This document shows positions 34,853-46,759 of a stretch of 64,000 bases of DNA, in pieces; within the stretch, counting starts at the first letter, position 1, and each line of letters opens with the position of its first letter. Under the pieces are notes generated by a model, which was not told the origin of the DNA, ran no database searches, and saw nothing but the letters and a program-made list of their open reading frames with translations. Made by a program: the position numbers and the translations under genes. Where the stretch lies: positions 8,377,015 to 8,441,014 of the forward strand of contig NC_053146.1 of NCBI RefSeq assembly GCF_016808335.1, in the 5' to 3' direction. The stretch is from Panicum virgatum (Eukaryota > Streptophyta > Magnoliopsida > Poales > Poaceae).

Positions 34853-37800
34853 TCAGTTGAGTGCATAGTGAACACGCTCCAATGTTCGCAAGACCTCGAA
34901 GACCGAGACAGGCCTGCGTGGCCCTTTCCCTGGCAAAGCATGAGCAAGGATGGCTTGCTGTTGTTCACCAGTGAGCTCCAAAAATTGCACAAGCATATCG
35001 CCATCAAGAATGGGAGGTATTCCTGACTGCAAATCACAAGGTAAGCATTAGGAAAACAAACTTCTGCATTAGGTAAAATTACTGATATAATGGTGACATC
35101 TTACCGGGATACCTCGCTGACGAAACTCTGCATGATCATTTCCCAAGACCGGTGCAGTCAATGGGTGTACTGAGAGTCTTTCTTGGACATCTTGCAACAA
35201 CTGATGTTCCTCACTGCATTATCAACTTATGCATTTCAGAAACTGTATCATAATCCCATGTAGTTGTAGATGAAACGAGTATAGTTTCTTGTCTACAAAT
35301 GGCATATCACAATATAACTCAGGGCATCAGCCATCAAGTGTACATGGAATAATTTACAAATGATTGTTCATATGAACTTTTCTTGCTCTCTTTCCTGATG
35401 AGTATTCTTTTTATCCCATATAAAAAGACATTAAAAGCTCATGAGCTAGATACCCGACAAATTTAGACAAAAGGATACGCCTGTAAACCACATGGGTTAA
35501 GACTGGGAATTGCAAAGATATAAATTGTACTGCTCTAATATTACAGATCATCATACTTTCCATTTATCCTAGTAAAATTTAAGCACTTAAGATCCATGTC
35601 TTACGGTCTAGGGTGAGTTACTGAAATGTCGATATTAGGGTAAGTGTGGGAATGTTTTGTATCTTGAGATACCTTGTAAGTGGAATCATGACAAAGAGAC
35701 TTCCCAGCAAGGTACTTGCCACAATACAATTATAAGCAGACTCAAGCACCGGGTCAGTATCATCATCAATTGGAAGCCGATACCTGAATGCAGTCTACAA
35801 TAAATCATAAGCACAAGTTACATTAGTTACTAAATAGGATCAACAACCAATTTCTCAAAAATGAAACATATAAGCAGTGGACAATGAGAATTTTTCCAAG
35901 GGACTGGCAAAAAAAATGTAAGTGTAGTGAATTACAAAGAAAACGGATCAACAATCTATGAAACAACAAATACTTGCCTTCTGAATGCTCATAGCTGTTT
36001 CACCCATATAAAATGAACAATTTACGGCTAAGTTCTTCTGTGGACTTTCTGAAACTGCAAAAAAGGTTTTTAAAAAATGAGAAGATATAAACATACTTCC
36101 ATTAAAAAGCAACTTTCAACTGTAAATAGTCAATGGATGTTGAGAGACAAAATTAAAAGAATCGCAGCTAAGCACAGGATATATGCTAGTTGAACATATA
36201 TTATGAACAAGTCAACAGACGTAATTTCAATATTCCATTGAAGAAAGAAAAGGGTAGCATCAACATTACACCAAGTGTCTAGTGCCTACTTTCCAATCTT
36301 GTGGAAGATAATACAGATATGCTCCCACGCCGATCTGATACCACAGCTGTCTCACAATTTAAAAGTGCAATATCACCCACCAATCTTTGAGCAGGATCAG
36401 AATAGATCAATTCCAATTTCCTATGACTCTGGTAATAATCAACAAATGAGGAGCCAGGATTAGAGCTACCAATAGAGAGAGCACTATTACATAACAAAAC
36501 CATCAGGAATGTGTCATTGAATCACCTCATTATAAGAATAGAATAGAACACCATCACGACAATCACCAACTGCAATCCGTGATGCAAATGTCTTCAAACA
36601 AGTTATTGTAAACCGTGTTCTACCAACAGTGCATTTTTTCATCCTATGGGGATTTTCATTTGCGAAACCAAATACATAAATCTGTCAAGATTGAGAAAGA
36701 AAAGGAACAAATGTTAGCTTACATAGCAAGTGCAGTCAACCAATCAAGGCCCAAGGAAATTGGTTTTGCACCACAAAGAAATGAAAATGAGAAATAGCAT
36801 CTCAAAGGAACAAAGATAGTCAAATGACATAACAGTCGCCGTTCCTCCTGGAGGTTAACACTCCTTTTTCCTTCCAAACTTTCTAAAATGACATAGATAC
36901 TTTTTTTACATCTTCCCAACTTCAGATGCTAAGCCACAATCCTTTTTTTGAACATGCAGGATAACTGCGTATTATTGCATTAAGAAGCAAAGCCACAGTT
37001 CTCTACAAGACTCCTACACATGCACTCATCTACTACTGCACACATTCTTCTGATAATCTCCAAAGATCGTGATAAGGACATCATTCTATACACACTCTCC
37101 GAGATAAATGTTGAATGAAATGTTATCCCAAATTTTTCTTCTATGCTGTGTTACTAATTTAATTTCCTTTTAAATAATTTGCCTCAAGAGAGTTCAGTTC
37201 CTTTTAAACAAAGTTTTGACAAAATATAGTTAAAGTTGCATGCAGATATCGTACCGCATTACCAGCAGCAGCCAACACATAACGATCTAGATATGGGTAC
37301 ACAGCAAGAACTGCACCACTCAATGTGGCATGAGACAATGATCTCAAATGTCCTGCCATTTGTTCAGCTTGAATCTGGTTGCAGCAAAACTCATCAGGAC
37401 TGCTGCACAGACTGTTACTAGAAAATTCTTCAGTTGTATATCCAATAATATCATGGAAAGGAGAGCCAGAATGTGAGGAGGGATTAAAACTAGAGGTTGG
37501 AATAAATGAACTGCTCTCACGTGGACTTTCAACGGCCTCCAAGCTTAAAACAATCAGGCGTCCCTTGGTACTGCTTTCATCAGTAAACAATAACCAGTCT
37601 TAGCTTCATTCAACTAAAATCACGGAACATCATTGAGAAAAAAAACCAAATAAGAATCACAGACAGCTATTAAACACATCTACATTCCAGAATGATGAAG
37701 TCAGAAGCCTGATGAAGAACAATAACTGTTTCAACATCCAGTCCCAGTTTACAACTTGTACTGCGAAAAACATTTACTATTGATCCCAGACACACTAGTT

Positions 37801-40800
37801 ACAACTTGTGCTCTAAATGTAACAATGCAGGTTCATGGCTTTCATGTTTAAATATGGTATATGGCATTGTTAGAAAATTCCAGTGAGAAATGCAAGTTAA
37901 TTATCCATAACTCATGTGCTCTGTATGAGAAACTATAAGACCATAATGGTTTATAGTTTCAGGAGCTTTACAGAAATCTAAATCCTTAACAACTCAGGAA
38001 ACCTTTAATTAGAATTTAGTATTATGCTAATTAAAAAGACAAAAAAAAATCTCAAACTAACTTAGGAAATGTTTCGGGCCCAACAAAGAATCTTGCTGAT
38101 TTAGTACCATGGTATGAAGATCATGAATTCCTTGCTATTTCAAACCACTGAGTCTAGATTGCAAGGTAAAGATATCCACAACAGTTACACTCCACACAAG
38201 CAAAAATGTTATGTATTGCAAGTCAAATAAGATATACTGCTAATGAGTCATGGACATCTGTCAAAACTGTATCAATTTATGAGAAATAGTAGATCAGGTG
38301 TAAACCTTTCTGCTTCACCATTTGACATCATTGACCGTCCAGCAGATCTACTGGTTCCAACAACTAAAACTTGGTCACTTCCTATTTTTGTAATTTGCAT
38401 GCACTTTGCTGTTTCACCAGGTTCACATTTATATCTGGAAAGCAATACCCCATTTTGTGGATCTACTTGGACAATATCCGAAGAACATGATGCACCACTT
38501 AGCCCAGTTCTTAGTACCAATAGTGTTCTGCTTTCATTATGGTATAGCACTTTCCTTGGAGTTCCCCCAATTGAAAACTTTTGTGCATTCAATCGCTTCC
38601 CATGAACCATTTCAACCTGACAAAGAAGAGGAATTACTTTTAACCAATAAAACTGCAATGCAAATGCCAGCAGATAAGCACATGCACACATGGACACACT
38701 CATACAAACATACACGTGTGAGAACACTGCAGGCACACACATAGTGAGAACAAAATAAAACAAATATCACTGGAGTAATATCTCAAATTGTAGTTCTGAA
38801 CTAAAGCCATGCATTTGATGTTGTACCAGTAAATTGCTTCACATACATATGCTGAGATACTGATATATTTTTCTGTTGGAGCATTTAGATGTATGTGCTT
38901 TTGACCAAAATTCTATATTAGAAGACCTCAATCAACAGTAACAATTTCTAGTCTGATACCTAAACTAATTGCATTCAATGTGCTTGTTGCAACAGAAACC
39001 AGCCTGTTACAACCATACTTATTCAGATATTTATTACCATGCAATTTAATTCAAGTTGTTCTCCTATGGTTCCCAGTCCAGTCAATCATGGTGCCCTATG
39101 AGCAAGATGTGTGCTTTTTTTTTTTGCATGTTTTACCAGTCACAGTAACTTACCAAATGCAAACAGCTCTCAGCAACAAACAGTAGACCATTGGGGCAAT
39201 CAACAGATGACACTGGTGTCACATGCGAAGCAGGTAGAAATGAAATGGATGAATATGCCAGACTATGTCTGGCCGCATGTAATAGCCAAGGCCTATCACT
39301 GAGAACAATGATATCAGCATTAGCTGAATCATGTATTGGTACCAAGAATACAGGAGTAATTCCAATCCGCCTTATCGAAATCAACTGAAGGAATGCAGTA
39401 ACAGAAGGGATAGAAGAGTCCTTGTAGAAGGAACCAGGAAAATAATGCTCGGTTGCTTCTGATTCAAATCTTAGTAGCATTCCATTTCTCAAGCCTGCAA
39501 GGATGTAAAACCTCTCAGCCGCAACAAACCTCACATTTTCAGGTATACAACCACTAACAGGAGCACCAAGTGCATTGTTCACTGATATAGTCCCAATAGT
39601 CAATAACCTTAATGCTTCTCCAGGTTCCACGGAGATGATTTCCACAGAAGGTTTATGAGTTCCAATAACAGCAAACTTGCGGACATTAACATCAGCTGAG
39701 GGATTGTTACTAAAATTATCACGCTCTCCACCACTCAATGTTACATTATCAGGTCTCAATTCCTCTTGTGGGATGGATATGCATGATACTTCATATTGTA
39801 ATTGAACATGCTGTGTCTCATACAATTCGTACTGGTAAGGCGAAGATGATCTGAGTCCAAGGACATATAGGCAGCAGGGATTTGATGTAGCGACAACAAC
39901 AATATTATGTCCTACAGCACCAACACTGATAGTGATATCAGGGTACCAGTTGGTGCAAATTGGAGAAGTTAAAGGGGCACCCTCAGGGTGAGCATATACT
40001 GTAGGCAAACAGAGCTTTACACCTTTGCTGTGAATTTGCACGAGCAAACCATCAGTCACCAAACCACACGCCAAAGTGCAAACATCAGGCTGGAATCCCA
40101 CAGCATCACTGATGTCGTTAAAACTTAGTCCTACTGACAGTATTCTGGTTTCCTCCACAAATGATAACACAAGAAAAGAGTGGTAAGCATCATTTGTTTT
40201 CATTCTCAAAGTCCACAATCCAGTAACACCCTGATAAATAGCCTCAGTCCTCAGAAGTTTCTCCACATTGACACCGTTTCGTAAAACTCGCAAAGAGCCC
40301 TCAGGGCACATACCACAACATGCAAACATCTGATCCTGTTTCTCACCGTGGTAATCAGCAATTGCTAGATCCAATATCGGTGCTACATTCTGAATTGTGC
40401 TTTTAAGAAACAATCTACGATGGCCAAGTTTAAAGATCATACCATCCCCCATCTCTACAAAGCCTATTATCATTGTATTTTTCATCCACAAAAGAGGTTT
40501 GCAGGGCAAACTCCTATCAACATACTCAAAGGTGTACAGCTTGACTCCTTCAACATCAGAAGTAAAATCCAAAATATGAAATTCTCCATCATCTAAGCAA
40601 AATAGAAGCCTTGCCCATCCTTGTCTGATTGGGTCAGGTGGCTCCCAGCTCCATGAGCAAATGATCCTTGATTTCACGCTACCTCTGCTGTCAACGCCAT
40701 CAATGTCCATATAACCATCATCCTTCAGTATATTATTTGCAGAATCTCTCAGTTCTAACAAAGCACAAGCAGCCACATCGTCATCAACGTCTAATCCTGG

Positions 40801-43800
40801 ACAGGAATCTTCAACAGTGACTTGTTCTCCAATCAGGCTAGTAGTTAAGCTAATTCTTCGGATACAACAGACGTTACTTGGGTTTCTAAGATCCAACAGT
40901 AAAGCATCACCAACACGAAACAGAAGTGCAAAGCCAAGCATTTCAGGAATTTCTGATATGTCAAGTGCTAATGGTCCGATTTCTGAATAATCAGAGATGT
41001 GGCTGATAACATCACTGCTGGATTCATGTCCAAATAATGACAAGTCATTCACATCAGAGCCCTTCCTGGAATCAATTAAATACAGCACTTAAATACGAAT
41101 GCCAGAAAATTAGCAAGGTACAAATTGTTATCAACTATGCGAAATACCAAACAAACCTGTTGATTATCATCGCCAAAACTGGATAGTATTCTTCACCTTG
41201 GGATGTCGATATGAAGCGCATGGTCCAAATTGTACCTCGGATGCTGGTCCTAGATGCACCACTTACAGTTCTGGCATCCTCCTCATTTTCTGGTGGATAA
41301 AAATATTTCTGAAATTATGACATGGAAGATCTTCAAAATCTGGAATAATATAATGTAGATATTAGACTGAGATAAGAAACTTGAATCAAGAAAGTCACTA
41401 ACAACATTCAATGACTCACCTTGTCAGAAATGACACCTCTGCCAGAACCATGAGGACTCTGGCACACTGAAACATGTATAAGGGCAAACTTATCCTCATA
41501 TGCACTGACAGCAACAAAACTAGATCTGACAAGGGAAGATGCAGATAAGGTTAAGAAACTTTATAATATAAGAACCTCATAACTTTAGGTGCTCCATATG
41601 CTACAAAGCATCAAGGGATGGTAAAGAAAAACTTACATTAAAGGCTTAAAGCTTTATTTTACAGCAAAAGCTTCCAGGACAAAGCAATGCATGCATTAAG
41701 AAATACTAGTAGCTAGTCATGATCCATTGAACCCAAGCCACAGAAAACCTCAAATTATATTCAAACACCATCTAATGTGGTTCAAATGCTTGGATAAAAT
41801 TTGACAGTAACATAAGATACTGACATAAATTTCTAAGAAGCTTGTTGCATGCAAGCATGCAACTTTTGCTCAGGACATTGGGATGGTATAATATTCATGA
41901 TCAAGTAAACATATAGCACAATGCAGAGGAAAACATCACTGACTAATAGGTGCTAGGTATAGTTGCAGTAGAAAAGTTAGTGTATAAAAAAATCTCAGCA
42001 GAAAAACTTGTACTTACTCTCGATCTATAGCTAAAACTCTTCCCAGCTGATGCCTCAGATTTCCTGGTTTGGATAACTCAATATTGGCAATTGCAAAGAA
42101 CCTACAGCAAATTGATATCTGTCAGTGCTTATTTGAATTGTGGACATGGTATCCAAGAAACTGTTCGTTGCCAAACAATATGAGATTAGAATTGCAGAGA
42201 ATGAATTGTAGTGACAAAAGTGTGTATGCCCCACTCTGGACAAACGTCTCAACTGGACCCACCAGGAATTGATGCTTAGAGAGAAAGCAGAAAGGCCACG
42301 TATCCGAAAAGAAAGGTGTGAGAGAGAAGCAAATGGGAAAGATGGGGTATGTAAGGCAAATCTAAGTAAACTGGCATTCAAAAGTTTCATGGAGAACTGG
42401 AGATGTGGCAACAATTCTTCCAAGAATTACTGTAAAAAAAACAAAGGAACACTTCTAAGTTCTAGTTGCAATTTGAACTCTAAACTCTAGGGTTGGATAC
42501 TGCAAGTGATTTGTTACGTTTTGTTCCTAAACTGTAACTCCATTACATTTTCAATTTTCACTAGTGCCTATGGATACTTTTTGCATGTATAATCATTAAA
42601 CCAGCATAGGACTAGATAAGCATAATTAAGATGTTATTAATAGCTAGAATCTAGCTACAACCAACAGAGGAAAAAGACATAAATATAGAGGTGAATAGCA
42701 CTAAGCCACCAACCTATGCATCTCAGGACAAAAATAAAGAAAGGAAAGCTTTCCGGAATCAGAAAGCACAACCAGAAGATCCTTGTGTTCTATCTGGAAA
42801 AAAACATCAAGTAATTAATTCCTCACTTTCAAAGCCAATTATAGGCAGGGATGTGTGCAATCGAACATTGCTAAACATTGTAGCCTGTGAGAAAATACAG
42901 CACCTGTGGAATTAAACCAATGTGTCTAGAGTGCCACTGCAAGACACCAATATCTTTTACAATCCCAAACATGTCTTGTTCACAGATTGACTGCAAAACA
43001 CCATCATCGCCAACAGCAACCAGCTCTAGTGAAGTTTCCTGCAGCAGAAACCCATCTAGGTGAAACGAGAAACATGAAACAGCAACAGCAGCATTATGTA
43101 AAATCGATCCTGCAGAGTTTAAGCTGTAACCCAAGATTGGTAGATATTCTATTTTTGTAATACAGGCATGACATTCCTTGTAAGATAGGTATCTCTGATC
43201 AGATAATATTCATTAATTCACCCTGTATATGCAATAGTAGAGTTGTCTCCCAAGCATCCACTATACCGATTCAAACTTCACTAGTGACAAAATTTGACCG
43301 CGAAAATGGTCATGATGAACAAAGCTGCCCATATGGTGACAACAGTACAAGCTATTCCACTTCTGAAACTGCAGGCTAAAACAACCTAATGTCCGGCACT
43401 ATCATGACCAACTGGATGATCTGGAGCTCCGAACACTCGCTTTCCGAAGACCATCCCTACAACCTGCGACATAGAACGCCTACGCTCCACTAACAGTCTA
43501 TCACATAGCAGACCGCAAACGAGATCATAAAAGGAGACACTCCCCGTCTCGAAATTCTCCCTGCACACGATTCGGCAATCCCGCGGGAAGTAGGAGGGAG
43601 CAAAGCAGACCTTAGCGAGGACGACGTCGGCGGAGTCGGGCGAGCGGAAGCACCCCTCGGCGACGTGGAGCACAGCGCTGCCCCGGAGCACCCGCTTGGC
43701 GAGGTAGTGGGTGGCGCCAGAGTCGGCAGCGGCGGAGGCGGACGCGGACGCGGAGGTGGAGGGGCCCGAGGAGGAGGACGCCGCAGCCGACGAGGTGGAG

Positions 43801-43832
43801 GCGCCGCCGGCGTCGGCGGTGGAGGCCTCCAT
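34853..43832 (-). CDS. DDB1/CPSF160/SF3B3-family (CPSF_A) protein, At3g11960-like, 15 exons
   Basis: Exons, in transcription order: 43611-43832, 42904-43038, 42714-42793, 42018-42101, 41420-41519, 41157-41308, 39154-41065, 38306-38616, 37255-37570, 36526-36681, 36290-36428, 35978-36048, 35673-35794, 35105-35213, 34853-35026. They sum to 4,083 bp (1,360 aa plus stop), exactly divisible by three. After a Ser/Ala-rich leader, the segment from YLAKRVLRGSAVLHVAEG through the kinase-like KDIGVL region resembles, from memory, Arabidopsis At3g11960. The 1,912-bp exon 7 covers residues of about 258-895, equivalent to the MMS1_N region and second propeller; the C-terminal exons correspond to the CPSF_A domain. 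Relatives (DDB1, CPSF160, SF3B3) are triple beta-propeller scaffolds in ubiquitin ligase, polyadenylation and splicing complexes. The role of this paralogue is not established. One intron (35795-35977) uses a GC donor. The gene is convergent with RRP5. Confidence 0.9.
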
Positions 43833-43879
43833 CCGCCCGCCGCCTCGAGAGGCCTCGCGACGGGGGAGAAAGAGAGAGA

Positions 43880-44055
43880 GGTAGGGTTAGGGTTTGGCCG
43901 TCTGATTCGGCGCCTCGCTGGTGGGAGGGAGGGGGAGGAGGCCAAGTTAAACTGGTGGTGGATCCAGCTTCCAGCGGCGACTAGCGAAGCCGGTGAACCG
44001 ACAGCGAAGAGAGGGGGGGGGGGCAGCGCGAGGAGCACGGCGCTGGTGGGGCCCA
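43880..44055 (-). promoter_or_regulatory. Promoter/5' leader of the CPSF_A-like gene with telo box
   Basis: On the minus strand AAACCCTAA (plus 43887-43895) lies about 55 bases before the start codon, inside a longer AAACCCTAACCCTAC run. A GGCCCA site is at 44050-44055. These match housekeeping promoter motifs seen also at RRP5. Confidence 0.6.
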
Positions 44056-44970
44056 CTAGTCAGCCGATTGTTTTTTTATAAGGCTCTTGAAGCGATATTA
44101 CGTGATCATAGTGGCTTGGCGTATTATGAGGTAACCCGTTTTCGCGAGGGAGGAGGAGAATTTTTTTTTTTCTGGAATGTATATATTTTCTTGGGTTTTT
44201 TTATTGTACTTGCATTTGTGCATTTGAAGTTGAAAATGAAATTAAATTTTATCCTTGATTGAGCCATACATCTCGCTAGGGGCCAAACATCCAAAAATGC
44301 CAACTTGAAATTGCTTACCAACTGCGGGCAGAAGCGTATGCTAATAATAATTTCATTATTCCATAACAAAAATGTCATTTTCGGTGGTGATTCTTATGTA
44401 AACTTATGTTTTTGGATCTCATGGGGATAGCATCGCGTGACATTGAACTATGAAGTTTCTTAGTGGATCTGACAATGTGGGCCCATACAGCAATCTCCCG
44501 TGGCCCATGAACTAGCTCCATCTAATTAGACATATTTTGGTCTTGGCCTCTCGGCCCGTTTGGTTAGAAATTTGGAATTGTTGATGGAAGAGTCTCCTTT
44601 TTGTATTGGCAGTGTTTTCTAAATAGGTTTCAACTAAAGACAGATTGCTGTGGAAATGTTCTAAGTTGTAATTTTGCATCTTGCTAGCTAAAAACAAAAG
44701 ATATAGACTTAGGTCATGTTTGGTTCATGGGACTAATGCATTAGTCCATGCACTATGGTCCCTAAGAATCAGTGTTTTAAATAGCGGGCTACTGCGGAAA
44801 TTTAGCGGCGCTATAGCGGTTTCAGAGAGACATGGCTTCGGCATTTAGCGGGCTATAGCGGACAATAGTGGTATTTTTAGAAGCTAACGCTAAATCTTAT
44901 AGCGCAGGAGGTACTAAAAGGGACTAAAAATGCATGTTGGGACTAAAATCCATTAGACTATTTTGGTGGA

Positions 44971-45847
44971 CAGGGCCGGCCCTGAGGTAGTGCCCGCAGT
45001 GCGGCCGCACCGGGCCACAGAAAATTGGGGGCCTCCAAATATTGCTACACAAACAGGCCTGTCAAGTTATAAGTGTCAATAAATCTTAGTGCATGCAGCT
45101 ACATAGTTTAGGGTGTGCAGCTACATAACTCAATTCATTAATGACAATGAGTTTTTCAATATTTCTCCCTCTATTTAGTTATGATAGCTATATTTTTACA
45201 TGGCACGGTGACCAAGACACCAAGTATGCTTATTGTTGGAATATAAAGTGAATTGTCCACCTCTTCCCATCAGCTTAAGCTTTTGGGTTGAACTGGTCGG
45301 TGCATGCAACTCAATGTGGTATCAAAGCCAGAGGTCTCGAGTTCGAATCCTGGTTAACGCAATTAAATAAAATAATTGTTGCTCGTTCCTATTCCACATC
45401 TGAGGCCTGAGGGAGCCTCCACGTGAGGGGGAGTGTTGGAATATAAAGTGAATTGTCCACCTCTCCCCATCAGCTTAAGCTTTTGGGTTGAACTGGTCGG
45501 TGCATGCAACTCAATACTTATCAATCCATTAATCATATTAACCATCCTCTCCTCGTTTCCACAACTTTTCTTGGCGAAACTCCTCGTTTCTAGTGATTAT
45601 TAACTATCGCGGTCTATGTCGAAAACCAACAAATTAAGTTTTTCTTCTTTGCTGCTGGGGGATGCCGAACAAGCTACTTGCGGACTCTCGAGGCAAAGGC
45701 TTAATATAGCGATGAATTTTGAATTTTTTTAATTTTAGAAATATAGCTTCATAACTAAATGGAGAGAGTATCTTGTATTTTTATGATGAATGGGGCCTTC
45801 ATTTTTTTGTTCCGCACAGGGCCTCCAAAAAGTCAGGGCCGGCCCTG
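44971..45847. mobile_element. Non-autonomous hAT element, copy A, with palindromic terminal CAGGGCCGGCCCTG
   Basis: It is 877 bp. Both ends carry CAGGGCCGGCCCTG, a perfect 14-bp palindrome. The 8-bp target duplication TTGGTGGA is exact (44963-44970 and 45848-45855), the length expected for hAT. Subterminal words such as GGGCCTCCA are shared with copy B at 52477-53230. It has no transposase ORF and contains a nested micro-LTR element (45234-45516). Confidence 0.93.
45234..45516 (+). mobile_element. SMART-type micro LTR retrotransposon (283 bp) nested in the hAT element
   Basis: Two 83-bp direct repeats (45234-45316 and 45434-45516) begin TGTTGGAATATAAAG. They are followed by a primer-binding site TGGTATCAAAGCC (45317-45329), and a purine tract GAGGGGGAG lies before the second repeat. 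The target duplication CTTAT (45229-45233 and 45517-45521) puts the 3' terminus at CAATA. The two repeats differ at only a few bases. The 117-bp interior continues past the primer site with a tRNA-like stretch including GAGTTCGAATCC at 45339-45350, shared with the SMART in RRP5. Confidence 0.85.
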
Positions 45848-46759
45848 TTGGTGGAGCAAGTCTAGCAATTTCGCCCGCAGCAGGCGCAGCATGCAGCGTG
45901 TGGTGGACCTGTCTGCATTTAATGTTGTGCTGCTGTTTTAGCCAATGGTTGTTGCCTGAGAGCGTTGCTCAGTCAATAGTTGTTGCACGAGAGCGTTGCG
46001 CCCTCCTCTATTCTCTCTCCTACAAGTCAGACTTCACTTGCTCCACGTCTATTACTAAACTTGTTCTTATTGGGGCTAAAGGCCTACTACAACCCCTTAC
46101 TAAGGCCTACTAAAGTGCATGGAGCTGGATGCATGTTGGGATACACATGGTCTTTTGTTCAATTCATTTAATGACTTTTAGTCCCTGGTTCATGGGACTA
46201 AAGAAACCAAATAGGGCTTAAGGCAAACCCTATTTTTAGTCATTACTGCACTTTAGTCCCTAAAAAACCAAACTTGAGGGATTAAAAAGGACTAAAAGTG
46301 CAAGTTGGGGCTAAAATCCAGAAGTTCCTCTTGGAGGTACTTATTGGGATTAAAAACTTACAACAGATCTATATTTCCACACGCTACCCCCGCTCCACCC
46401 GCCGCACCCGCCGCCATCCACTCCACCCGCCACCCGCTGCCGCCCGTGCTCCACCCACCGCTGCTCGAGCAAGTCGCTGCCTCGACCCGCCGCTGCCGCC
46501 TCATCTTGCCGCCGCCACGACCTGCTCGTACCCACGCAAGCCGCCGCCACGACCCGCGCATCCACGTGGGTAGGAGAGGAGGCGGATGAACTAGGAGGGC
46601 GGCAATGGTGTGGGCGGGGAGAGCGAGAGGGAGGGTAATATGGTCTTTTGTACCGTTCATTTAATGATTTTTAGTCCCTGGTTTCAAATAGGAATGAACT
46701 AAAGTTTTTAGTTCAGGGACTAAAATTAGTCCTAGTACTGAAGGATCCAAACAGGGCCC

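Larger units (their letters stand above)
44711..46759. mobile_element. Composite nest of hAT-type DNA transposons
   Basis: The outer ends are imperfect inverted repeats: GTCATGTTTGGTTCATGGGA on the left, and on the right a segment whose reverse complement begins GGGCCCTGTTTGGATCC. Both continue into GGACTAA words. Such GTTTGG...GGACTAA ends are common in grass non-autonomous DNA elements. Inside are a repeat rich in TAGCGG (44770-44905), the well-defined hAT element at 44971-45847, and a GC-rich CCGCC-repeat block (46380-46620). The target duplication of the outer element is not resolved. Confidence 0.5.

Noticed and set aside
42055..42490. ORFs in the intron between exons 3 and 4 of the CPSF_A-like gene
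   Set aside because: Only 42018-42101 is coding (exon 4, minus); the rest is intronic without domain similarity.
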